This document shows, piece by piece, positions 26,714 through 35,048 of a stretch of DNA of 64,000 bases. How positions within the stretch are numbered: position 1 is the first letter of the stretch; every line of letters starts with the position of its first letter. The stretch comes from Mongoliitalea daihaiensis. Its GTDB lineage: Bacteria > Bacteroidota > Bacteroidia > Cytophagales > Cyclobacteriaceae. A model generated the notes under the pieces. It did not search any database. It saw nothing but the letters and a program-made list of their open reading frames with translations, and was not told where the DNA came from. The stretch is from the NCBI RefSeq assembly GCF_021596945.1, contig NZ_CP063779.1:1463592-1527591 (forward strand), in the 5' to 3' direction. Both the position numbers and the translations under genes were made by a program.

Positions 26714-26977
26714 ATGTCAGACAACAAACAAAAAATGCAGGCCTACTGGAAGAAGAATCTACGGACACTTCTTATCCTATTGGTCATTTGGTTCACCGTA
26801 TCCTTTGGTTTCGGAATTCTCTTGGTTGATCAACTCAACACCATCAGGTTGGGAGGTTTTAAATTAGGCTTTTGGTTTGCTCAGCAGGGCTCCATCTATG
26901 CGTTCGTGGTATTGATTTTTGTCTATGTCTATAGAATGAATCAATTGGATAAAGAATTTGACGTAAACGAAGAATAA
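26714..26977 (+). CDS. DUF4212 small subunit of sodium/solute symporter
   Basis: The 87-residue protein has two membrane helices (about 18-40 and 55-76) with a KAYWKKN-like start (MQAYWKKNLRTLLILL). It belongs to the DUF4212 family (TIGR03647), found almost always directly before the large symporter subunit, as here (20-bp gap). It is thought to be an accessory subunit of the transporter. Confidence 0.92.
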   Translation: MSDNKQKMQAYWKKNLRTLLILLVIWFTVSFGFGILLVDQLNTIRLGGFKLGFWFAQQGSIYAFVVLIFVYVYRMNQLDKEFDVNEE

Positions 26978-26997
26978 CCCCAAAATCAACCAAACAA

Positions 26998-28683
26998 ATG
27001 GATATTTTAACTTGGACATATATATTGGTAGGCGCATCATTTGCCCTCTATATAGGAATTGCTATCTACACGAGAGCAGGTTCCACAAAAGAATTTTACA
27101 CGGCAGGTGGAGGCGTTTCTCCTCTGGCAAACGGGATGGCAACAGCCGCTGACTGGATGTCTGCCGCATCTTTTATTTCTATGGCAGGGATCATTGCATT
27201 CTCTGGCTATGATGGATCAGTTTATTTGATGGGATGGACAGGAGGCTATGTGTTATTGGCACTCTTACTCGCCCCCTATCTTCGGAAGTTTGGGAAATTT
27301 ACCGTTCCTGATTTTGTAGGCGATCGCTATTATTCTAATAAAGCACGTGTAGTAGCCGTGATTTGTGCTCTTTTCATTTCTTTCACTTACGTAGCAGGAC
27401 AAATGAGGGGTGTTGGGATTGTATTTTCTAGATACTTGGAAGTAGACATCAACACAGGTGTAATCATTGGGATGTGTATTGTATTCTTCTACGCTGTATT
27501 GGGCGGGATGAAAGGAATCACCTATACGCAGGTAGCACAATATTGTGTGTTGATTTTTGCCTATATGGTCCCTGCAATTTTTATATCCATGCAATTGACA
27601 GGTAATCCAATACCTCAGTTAGGTTTGGGTGGTGTTGTTGCTGACGGTACTCCATTGTTGGATAAATTGGATGGTGTATTGACTGACTTGGGATTTGCAG
27701 CCTATACTTCGGGTAGAAAAGGGATGATTGATATTTTCGCGATTACCCTAGCCTTGATGGTAGGTACAGCGGGGCTCCCACACGTAATTGTACGCTTCTT
27801 TACAGTACCTCGCGTAAAAGATGCGCGTTTATCAGCAGGTTATGCGTTGGTTTTTATTGCGATCCTTTACACAACGGCTCCCGCAGTAGCTGCTTTTGGT
27901 ATCTACAATGCGATCGAAACAGTTGCAGATAAGCCAGTGGACCAATTACCAGCTTGGGTAGGGAATTGGCAAAAAACGAATCTGATTTCTGTAGATGACA
28001 AAAATGGAGACGGAATTGTACAGTATTCTGCTGATCCAGCAATTAATGAATTGAAAATTGATAAAGACATCATGGTGTTAGCAAGTTCTGAAATTGCTAA
28101 TCTTCCAAACTGGGTGATCGGTCTGGTTGCCGCCGGTGGAATGGCAGCGGCTTTATCTACAGCTGCAGGGTTATTGTTGGTGATTTCTACATCTGTTTCA
28201 AGAGATTTGTTCAGGACATTCAAGCCTGATATGACTGAGAAAAGAGAATTGTTGATTGCGAGAATCTCTGCAGCTGGTGCAGTTGGTTTGGCAGGATACT
28301 TTGGTGTGAATCCTCCAGGCTTCGTAGCGGAGGTAGTTGCCTTTGCTTTTGGTTTGGCAGCAGCATCTTTCTTCCCAGTTATAATTATGGGGATTTTCTC
28401 GAGCCGTATGAATAAAGAAGGAGCCATTGCGGGGATGATTTCTGGCTTGGTATTTACGATAGTCTATATTAGTTACTTCAAGTTTATCAGCCCTGAATTG
28501 AATAATGTAGATAACTGGTGGTTTGGTATATCTCCAGAAGGGATAGGCTCTGTAGGGATGTTGGTCAATTTCGTAGTAACCTACACAGTCTCTAAAATGA
28601 CCCCTGCCCCACCTCAAAAAGTTCAGGATATGATCCAAGAAATCAGAATTCCGAGAGGCGCTGGGGCTGCTCAAGAGCATTAA
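26998..28683 (+). CDS. Sodium:solute symporter, TIGR03648 (VC_2705-type), acetate-permease-like
   Basis: This 561-residue SSS-family transporter has about 13 helices, with family blocks TAADWMSAASFISMAG, LRKFGKFTVPDFVGDRYY, YVAGQMRGVGIVFSRY and GLPHVIVRFFTVP. It groups with ActP-like carriers of acetate and other short carboxylates. The DUF4212 partner upstream and acs downstream support acetate uptake. The large soluble loop (about 310-350) contains a DKNGDG stretch resembling a calcium-binding loop. Confidence 0.93.
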   Translation: MDILTWTYILVGASFALYIGIAIYTRAGSTKEFYTAGGGVSPLANGMATAADWMSAASFISMAGIIAFSGYDGSVYLMGWTGGYVLLALLLAPYLRKFGKFTVPDFVGDRYYSNKARVVAVICALFISFTYVAGQMRGVGIVFSRYLEVDINTGVIIGMCIVFFYAVLGGMKGITYTQVAQYCVLIFAYMVPAIFISMQLTGNPIPQLGLGGVVADGTPLLDKLDGVLTDLGFAAYTSGRKGMIDIFAITLALMVGTAGLPHVIVRFFTVPRVKDARLSAGYALVFIAILYTTAPAVAAFGIYNAIETVADKPVDQLPAWVGNWQKTNLISVDDKNGDGIVQYSADPAINELKIDKDIMVLASSEIANLPNWVIGLVAAGGMAAALSTAAGLLLVISTSVSRDLFRTFKPDMTEKRELLIARISAAGAVGLAGYFGVNPPGFVAEVVAFAFGLAAASFFPVIIMGIFSSRMNKEGAIAGMISGLVFTIVYISYFKFISPELNNVDNWWFGISPEGIGSVGMLVNFVVTYTVSKMTPAPPQKVQDMIQEIRIPRGAGAAQEH

Positions 28684-28757
28684 TAACTTACTGAATTTTC
28701 CTGACTTTGTCGCTTTCATATGAGAGTTGTAAAGGCTGAGATAATTTAAACAATAAC

Positions 28758-28813
28758 CTTTGTGCCTTCGCGTCTTTGTGGCCAATCAGCCATAAGGATG
28801 CCAAGGCACAAAG
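28758..28813. repeat. Inverted repeat in the symporter-kinase gap
   Basis: CTTTGTGCCTT (28758-28768) is the reverse complement of AAGGCACAAAG (28803-28813). The CCTTTGTGCCTTCGCG wording resembles a dispersed intergenic element common in Bacteroidota. It may attenuate transcription between the transporter genes and the kinase genes. Confidence 0.5.
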
Positions 28814-28910
28814 AATTTAAAAAAAACATGAACTATCGGATGAACAGTCAAGGTATCTTTTCTTTAATCTGATATCAAAAAATTGTATCTTAACGATTTG
28901 AGAAGAAGTC

Positions 28911-29123
28911 ATGAAATCATCAAATAAAGTACAGTTGCTGTGGAGCGTGTTTGTCTTAGGGATTTTTTTGTTGAATTATCCCGTGATGAAGCTCTATAAT
29001 ATCCAATCCACTATTGGAGGGGTGCCGCTTTTGTACGCGATGGTTTTTGGGATTTGGTTGTTTTTGATTGTGTTGACCTACATCGTAATACGCAAGTCCA
29101 AAAAGGAAGAAAAGAGTGCTTAG
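28911..29123 (+). CDS. Small two-helix membrane protein (DUF3311-like)
   Basis: The 70-residue protein has two helices (about 10-27 and 38-60) and a lysine-rich cytoplasmic tail (RKSKKEEKSA). The GGVPLLYAMVFGIW block resembles DUF3311 proteins, small partners of SSS transporters. It overlaps the GTG start of the SSS-fused kinase by 8 bp, which suggests that it works with the SSS domain of that kinase. Confidence 0.7.
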   Translation: MKSSNKVQLLWSVFVLGIFLLNYPVMKLYNIQSTIGGVPLLYAMVFGIWLFLIVLTYIVIRKSKKEEKSA

Positions 29124-31857
29124 TAATGGAATAATCATAGCGTTTACCTTTGGGTATTTGGCATTACTGTTTGCCATTGCCTGGTTTTCGGAACGATCTT
29201 CTGAAAAAGGGGAAAGTTATGCCTCCAATCCGTATGTGTATGCACTTTCTTTAGCGGTATATTGTACTGCATGGACCTATTATGGTTCTGTGGGATATGC
29301 AGCAACTAATGGATTGGAATTCTTGACCATTTATATTGGTCCTAGTTTGATAGCTCCTCTATGGTGGCTTGTGATGCGAAAGATGATTCGGGTCAGTAAG
29401 GTGCAGCGTATTTCCTCTATTGCAGATTTTATTTCTTCTCGCTATGGTAAAAGCGTCAGTTTAGGTGGAATTGTCACCGTTTTCTGTCTTTTAGGAATTT
29501 TACCCTATATCTCCATTCAGATCAAAGCTATCGCCTCCTCTTTCGAAATATTGACAACCGGTGATTTTCAGATGAGTGGCAATCTCCTTCCTTTTTATTC
29601 AGATGCCGCCTTTTACTTATCCTTAGGTTTGGCGTTGTTTACCATTCTTTTTGGCACACGAGATGTAGAAGCAACAGCTCGCCATGATGGTTTGGTGACA
29701 GCGATCGCTTTTGAATCTATTTTCAAGTTAGTAGCTTTTTTGGTTGTTGGGGTATTTGTTACCTTCATCGTGTACGATGGTTTTCAGGACATTTTTACCC
29801 AAGCTTCTATTAGAGGCTTTGATCACCTTTTTGTGTTTGGGGATGAAATTGCATCCACCGATTGGTTTTGGATGGGGATTTTGTCTATGATGGCTATCCT
29901 GTTTTTACCTAGACAGTTTCAAGTCTCTGTCGTAGAAAATCACGATGAAAACCATTTGGATAAAGCCATGTGGCTTTTTCCGTTGTATCTATTGATTATC
30001 AATGTTTTTGTTTTGCCAATAGCTCTTGGTGGTTTGGTCCATTTTGAAGGAGAGGCAGTCGATGCAGATACCTTTGTTCTCGCCCTGCCGATTACCTACA
30101 ATCAAGATTGGTTGGCACTTGGGGTGTATTTGGGTGGCTTTTCTGCTGCTACAGGAATGATCATCGTCTCTACGATTGCATTAAGTAATATGGTCAGTAA
30201 TAACCTAGTGCTACCAGTGATATTGTCCAATGACAAGCTTAAAAAGAAGTTTCAATTGCGTTTGGGGGAAACCGTCATTTGGATTCGTCGGGTGACCATA
30301 ATTTTAATCATCATCCTGGCTTATGCATATTACAAAGAAGTTGCAGGAAAATTTTCTATTGTCTCTATCGGCCTCATATCTTTTGTGGCCATTGCCCAAC
30401 TTACACCTGCCATAATTGGTGGTTTGTTCTGGAAAAAAGGATCAAAGATTGGCGCAACAGTTGGAATTATTGCAGGATTTGGAGTTTGGTTTTTTACGTT
30501 AGTGACACCAACTATCGTAACCGCAGGGTATTTACCAGAGACGTTTCTTTCCGAGGGGCTTATGGGCATCGCTGCATTGAAGCCGTCTTCCTTGTTTGGA
30601 ATGGAAGGCATGTCCCCAATCAGTCATGGGTTATTCTTTAGTTTGACTATCAATACATTTGCTTATGTCTTTCTTTCTTTGTTGTTGACTCAGTCCTCCA
30701 AGGAACACAATCAGGCGGTAGTTTTTGTAGATATTTTTAAATACAGTACGACTCTTGATAGCTCCATTATCTGGAAAGGTCAGGCATATCTACCGGATTT
30801 AAAGGCCTTATTGGTGAATTTTCTAGGTCAAGTGAAAACCGATGAAGCGCTTCAAGAGTTTGAGGCGATGACAGGAAGCTCGCTTGAAGTTAAAGGAGCG
30901 GTTAATTCGGAGTTGGTGAATTATTCAGAACGTTTGTTATCCGGTGTGATAGGAACAGCATCTGCACGAATTATGGTAGCCTCTGTAGTGAAGGAAGAAG
31001 AGATTAGTATGGAAGAGGTGTTAGGGATTTTGAGAGAAACCCAGGAATTGAAATTTTTAAATTTAGAGTTGAAGCAAAAAAGTAAGGAGCTTACCAAGGC
31101 TTCCACTAAACTGCAGAAACTTAATGAAACATTACGCTTGAATGATATGCTAAAGGATGAGTTTATTTCCACAGTTACTCATGAGATGAAAACTCCCCTG
31201 ACCTCTATCCGGGCTTTTTCTGAAATCTTGTTGGATGAAGATCTTCCAGAAGAAGATCGAAAAAAATTCCTCGATATTATCATTCAAGAAACGAGCCGAA
31301 TGACACGTTTGATTGATCAGGTGTTGGATTTGGAGCGATTCGATTCTGGTAGACAAAAATTAAATCTAGAATCCACCGACATCAAGATTCTTTTGCTGCA
31401 GGCCTGCGAAAGTATGTTTCAAGTATTTAAGGAAAAAAAGATTGCATTTACAATGGATTTGCCATTTGATGCTTTGGAATTAGCTGTAGACGAAGACCGG
31501 GTTAAGCAAGTGGTGCTTAATTTACTTTCGAATGCCAGCAAGTTTGCCAATAGCCTCACTGAAATTCGTGCGGTTGTGACAGATAACTACTTACAAGTGG
31601 AAGTCTATGACGATGGAAAAGGAGTACCGGCTGAGGAAGTGCCCTATATCTTCGATAAATTTTTCCAAGCGAAAAATCAAACCTCAAAAAAGCCGATTGG
31701 AAGTGGGCTTGGATTAGCTATTTCTAAAAAAATAATAGAATATCATGGAGGAATAATCGGTGTTGAAAGAAAAGATGGACTTACCTGTTTTAGTTTTTCA
31801 TTGCCATTATTCCAAGAAAAAAATGTTGAACCCGAAACCCAAAAAATGTATGAGTAA
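29116..31857 (+). CDS. SSS-domain-fused sensor histidine kinase (CrbS/CbrA-like)
   Basis: This 913-residue protein begins with a GTG. The first 530 residues are a 13-helix sodium/solute-symporter domain. A STAC-like linker follows (about 550-620, YLPDLKALLVNFLG), then a coiled region, HisKA with FISTVTHEMKTPLTSI and HATPase_c with LNLLSNASKF and GSGLGLAISKK. The architecture is that of CrbS, which controls the acetate switch through acs in Vibrio. Its neighbours here (symporter pair, acs, DUF294 protein, DnaQ-like exonuclease) match that system. It overlaps the response regulator by 8 bp. Confidence 0.93.
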   Translation: MLSNGIIIAFTFGYLALLFAIAWFSERSSEKGESYASNPYVYALSLAVYCTAWTYYGSVGYAATNGLEFLTIYIGPSLIAPLWWLVMRKMIRVSKVQRISSIADFISSRYGKSVSLGGIVTVFCLLGILPYISIQIKAIASSFEILTTGDFQMSGNLLPFYSDAAFYLSLGLALFTILFGTRDVEATARHDGLVTAIAFESIFKLVAFLVVGVFVTFIVYDGFQDIFTQASIRGFDHLFVFGDEIASTDWFWMGILSMMAILFLPRQFQVSVVENHDENHLDKAMWLFPLYLLIINVFVLPIALGGLVHFEGEAVDADTFVLALPITYNQDWLALGVYLGGFSAATGMIIVSTIALSNMVSNNLVLPVILSNDKLKKKFQLRLGETVIWIRRVTIILIIILAYAYYKEVAGKFSIVSIGLISFVAIAQLTPAIIGGLFWKKGSKIGATVGIIAGFGVWFFTLVTPTIVTAGYLPETFLSEGLMGIAALKPSSLFGMEGMSPISHGLFFSLTINTFAYVFLSLLLTQSSKEHNQAVVFVDIFKYSTTLDSSIIWKGQAYLPDLKALLVNFLGQVKTDEALQEFEAMTGSSLEVKGAVNSELVNYSERLLSGVIGTASARIMVASVVKEEEISMEEVLGILRETQELKFLNLELKQKSKELTKASTKLQKLNETLRLNDMLKDEFISTVTHEMKTPLTSIRAFSEILLDEDLPEEDRKKFLDIIIQETSRMTRLIDQVLDLERFDSGRQKLNLESTDIKILLLQACESMFQVFKEKKIAFTMDLPFDALELAVDEDRVKQVVLNLLSNASKFANSLTEIRAVVTDNYLQVEVYDDGKGVPAEEVPYIFDKFFQAKNQTSKKPIGSGLGLAISKKIIEYHGGIIGVERKDGLTCFSFSLPLFQEKNVEPETQKMYE

Positions 31858-32206
31858 TATACTGATTGTAGATGATGAGCCAAATATCCTGCTTTCCCTT
31901 GAATTTCTCTTCAAAAAAGAAGGCTACAGGGTATTTATTGCTCGGGATGGTGATGAGGCTTTGGGGATTATTGAAGATAGGATGCCAGCTTTACTCATCT
32001 TAGATATCATGATGCCTAAGGTAGATGGATACGAAGTCTGTAGACATGTGAAGTCTTTGTATCCAGAGATGAAAGTAATCTTTTTGACTGCTAAGAGTAA
32101 GCAACAAGATATACAAAAAGGTCTCAACCTTGGTGCAGATCTGTACCTGACTAAACCTTTCTCTACCAAGGATTTGGTATTGAAAGTCAAATCTTTACTG
32201 AATTAG
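31850..32206 (+). CDS. Single-domain response regulator (REC only)
   Basis: From ATG 31850 (overlapping the kinase stop by 8 bp) the protein has 118 residues and is only a receiver. It has the acidic pair in ILIVDDEPN, phosphoacceptor Asp in LLILDIMMPKVDGYE, Thr in IFLTAKS and Lys in LTKPFSTKDL. The Vibrio counterpart CrbR carries a LuxR-type DNA-binding domain, which this protein lacks. It must signal to another protein. The longer frame from 31760 is an overlap artefact. Confidence 0.92.
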   Translation: MSNILIVDDEPNILLSLEFLFKKEGYRVFIARDGDEALGIIEDRMPALLILDIMMPKVDGYEVCRHVKSLYPEMKVIFLTAKSKQQDIQKGLNLGADLYLTKPFSTKDLVLKVKSLLN

Positions 32207-32239
32207 AAATCAATTTCAATAACCAAAAATACAAACATT

Positions 32240-34132
32240 ATGAGTGATAGAATCCACACGCTGAGCGGTTACTTTTATGAGTATCAAAAGTCAGTTACAG
32301 AGCCAGAAAACTTTTGGGCAAGGATTGCAGACTCCTTTCATTGGAAAAAAAGATGGGATAAAGTATTGAAGTGGAATTTTGATGAACCCAAAGTCCAGTG
32401 GTTTGTCAATGCAAAACTCAATATCACCGAGAATATTTTTGAGAAAAATCTGTTTGCCTTCGGTGACCGTACAGCGATTATCTGGGAACCAAGTGATCCG
32501 ACAGAAGCAAGTAGAAATATCAGCTATCAAGAACTTTATGAGCTGGTTTGTCAATTTGCCAATGTTTTGCTTTCCAAAGGTGTTCAAAAAGGAGACCGTG
32601 TAATCATTTATATGCCGATGGTACCGGAAGCAGCGGTAGCCATGTTGGCTTGTGCGCGCATAGGAGCCATTCACTCCATTGTCTTTGCAGGTTTTTCTGC
32701 TTCCGCATTGGCTGACCGGATCAATGATTGTCAGGCAAAAGTAGTGTTAACTACAGATGGAAACTTCCGGGGTAATAAAAAAATCGCTGTAAAAGCCTTG
32801 GTGGATGAAGCTTTGGAGAAATCATCAGTGGAATCAGTCATTGTTTATAAGCGGACTGGGCAAGAGGTGGTGATGAAGGAAGGAAGGGATTTTTGGTGGC
32901 ATGATGTGACTGAAGGGGTATCTTCTGCCAATAAAGCCGAAACCATGGACGCAGAAGATCCACTTTTTATCTTGTACACATCAGGTTCTACAGGTAAACC
33001 CAAAGGGGTTGTACATTCCACTGCAGGTTACATGGTGTATACTAAATACTCGTTTGAAAATGTATTTCAGTACTCCCCTGGAGATGTCTATTGGTGTACT
33101 GCAGATATTGGCTGGATTACAGGTCACTCCTACATTGTATATGGACCATTATTGGCGGGTGCTACTACACTGATGTTTGAGGGCGTACCGACGTATCCGG
33201 ATGCAGGTAGGTTTTGGGCAGTTATTGATAAGCATCAAGTAAATCAGTTTTACACAGCACCGACGGCTATCAGAGCACTGCAAGCCTATGGTACAGAGCC
33301 ATTGGAGCCTTACAAGTTGGATTCCTTGAAAGTTCTAGGTTCGGTAGGAGAGCCTATCAACGAGGAAGCTTGGAAATGGTATTACACACACGTGGGCAAG
33401 TCACGTTGTCCGATTGTAGATACTTGGTGGCAAACCGAAACCGGAGGTATCCTCGTGTCTCCGATCGCTGGAATAACACCGACCAAACCAGCTTTTGCTA
33501 CATTACCACTTCCAGGAATTCAGCTGGCAATTGTAGACCCAGAAGGGAATGAGTTAACAGGAAATTCCGTTGAAGGTAATCTCTGTGTCAAGTTTCCTTG
33601 GCCTTCCATGATCCGTACGACTTGGGGTGATCACGAGCGATGCAAGCAAACGTATTTCTCTACATATAAAGGCATGTATTTTACTGGTGATGGAGTCAAG
33701 AGGGACCACGACGGCTATTATAGAATTCTAGGCCGTGTAGATGATGTCATCAACGTGTCTGGTCATAGAATGGGTACTGCGGAAGTCGAAAATGCCATCA
33801 ACGAACATCCATTGGTCATTGAATCAGCGGTAGTGGGTTACCCACACGAAATCAAAGGTCAAGGAATCTATGCTTATGTCATTTGCGACACCTCTCATCG
33901 AACAGAAGAAAACCTGATCAATGAAATCAAGGATATGGTGGCAAAAATCATCGGTCCAATCGCCAAGCCAGATAAGTTACAGATCGTACCAGGTCTACCA
34001 AAAACCCGCTCAGGTAAAATCATGCGTAGAATCCTACGAAAAGTAGCCGAAGGCGATACCAGTAATCTAGGCGATACATCGACCCTTTTGGATCCCGAAG
34101 TAGTCAATCAGATTATTGCTGGGAAAAAGTGA
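32240..34132 (+). CDS. acs: Acetyl-CoA synthetase (AMP-forming)
   Basis: Acs activates acetate to acetyl-CoA via acetyl-AMP. The 630-residue protein has the AMP-binding P-loop LYTSGSTGKPKG, the acetate-pocket region VDTWWQTETGG, TGDGVKRDHDGYYRILGRVDDVIN, and the acetylation-site motif LPKTRSGKIMRRILRK near the C-terminus. The lysine there is the usual Pat/CobB target. The 33-bp gap to the response regulator gene implies co-transcription with the sensor genes. Confidence 0.97.
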   Translation: MSDRIHTLSGYFYEYQKSVTEPENFWARIADSFHWKKRWDKVLKWNFDEPKVQWFVNAKLNITENIFEKNLFAFGDRTAIIWEPSDPTEASRNISYQELYELVCQFANVLLSKGVQKGDRVIIYMPMVPEAAVAMLACARIGAIHSIVFAGFSASALADRINDCQAKVVLTTDGNFRGNKKIAVKALVDEALEKSSVESVIVYKRTGQEVVMKEGRDFWWHDVTEGVSSANKAETMDAEDPLFILYTSGSTGKPKGVVHSTAGYMVYTKYSFENVFQYSPGDVYWCTADIGWITGHSYIVYGPLLAGATTLMFEGVPTYPDAGRFWAVIDKHQVNQFYTAPTAIRALQAYGTEPLEPYKLDSLKVLGSVGEPINEEAWKWYYTHVGKSRCPIVDTWWQTETGGILVSPIAGITPTKPAFATLPLPGIQLAIVDPEGNELTGNSVEGNLCVKFPWPSMIRTTWGDHERCKQTYFSTYKGMYFTGDGVKRDHDGYYRILGRVDDVINVSGHRMGTAEVENAINEHPLVIESAVVGYPHEIKGQGIYAYVICDTSHRTEENLINEIKDMVAKIIGPIAKPDKLQIVPGLPKTRSGKIMRRILRKVAEGDTSNLGDTSTLLDPEVVNQIIAGKK

Positions 34133-35048
34133 TGGATAGAAGCGAGAAACGAGAAGCGAGAAACGAGATATTAGAAACAAGAATCAAGACACAAGAATCA
34201 AGACACAAGAATCGAGACAGTCTTAGGAACTAATTGAAGTTTGAGAGTTAAGTAAATAGTCCCGTAGGGATGGTCCACATATTAGCCGTGGTAAACCCAC
34301 GGAAAAGTAGATATGTACGCTTTAAAAGTGCCATAGGTACGACCGACAGGATTTATTGCCTTGATTTATAGGTTCAGAAGTTGATGAGAGTAACTTGATT
34401 TAGGATTCAATGTATCGAGCAGGTGGAACTTTTCCAAAGTTGAAAACTTTGGAAAAGTTTTTTATCCTTTTGGAAACTGTACCAAGTAGGGATTCAGGTA
34501 GTAAGAAACGTAAACAGTAAGCTTACTACCCACGAAACCGTTGACAGTCGACCGTGGACTTTGGAGGACTAATCACTGAACTGTACCAAGTACTATGAAC
34601 CAAGTACCAAGTAGGGATTCTCTTGAAAGAAGCGAGATGCTAGACATGAGACTATAGACTCGAGGCGTGTAGGGAATAAGCGATTTTCCTACATAAAATA
34701 GAATGACTGTTCATTGTTAAATTGGAGAGCTGTTCGAGATTTGTAATCTCGAACTAGAGATAATGAGGATTTTTAATCCTCTAGGGGAATTGATGTATTA
34801 AGGGAGAATAAAATTTCAAATGATGAATATCAAATGCCGAATGATGAACTTTCAACTAATGTCAACTATTGATTTAGATATTATAAAAGAATAATCGTAT
34901 TTCTACCATAATCGAGCCGTGGACAGTAGACAGTCGACCGTTGACCTTACAATACTGGCTTCGACTTTGCTCAGCCACCAAAAACTTAATCAACTTATTA
35001 CTAAATTCACCCAACTGTTCACTTCTCACTATTAACTGTTCACTATCA
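34133..35048. repeat. Gap filled with diverse intergenic repeats
   Basis: No gene is supported in these 916 bp. In order I see: repeated AGCGAGAAACGAGA and CAAGAATCAAGACA words (34140-34215); a block with CCGTAGGGATGG, GCCGTGG...CCACGG and GTGCCATAGGTACGACCGAC (34260-34355); the 15-bp palindrome at 34427; ACCAAGTAGGGATTC twice (about 34483 and 34606); GTTCGAGATT-TGT-AATCTCGAAC with GAGGATT-TTT-AATCCTC (34733-34781); and GACAGTCGACCG words at 34544 and 34932. Several resemble element families scattered in Cytophagales genomes (general knowledge). Confidence 0.75.
34427..34459 (+). terminator. Perfect 15-bp hairpin with T-tract
   Basis: AACTTTTCCAAAGTT pairs perfectly with AACTTTGGAAAAGTT across a GAA loop and is followed by TTTT. 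It can act as an intrinsic terminator for the acs transcript. Its 15-bp stem and 3-nt loop match the design of the 13600 palindrome, so it may equally be a dispersed palindromic element. Confidence 0.65.

Noticed and set aside
28198-28785. 195-aa antisense frame within the symporter gene
   Set aside because: It is a shadow of the well-supported SSS symporter and its translation is of non-protein-like composition.
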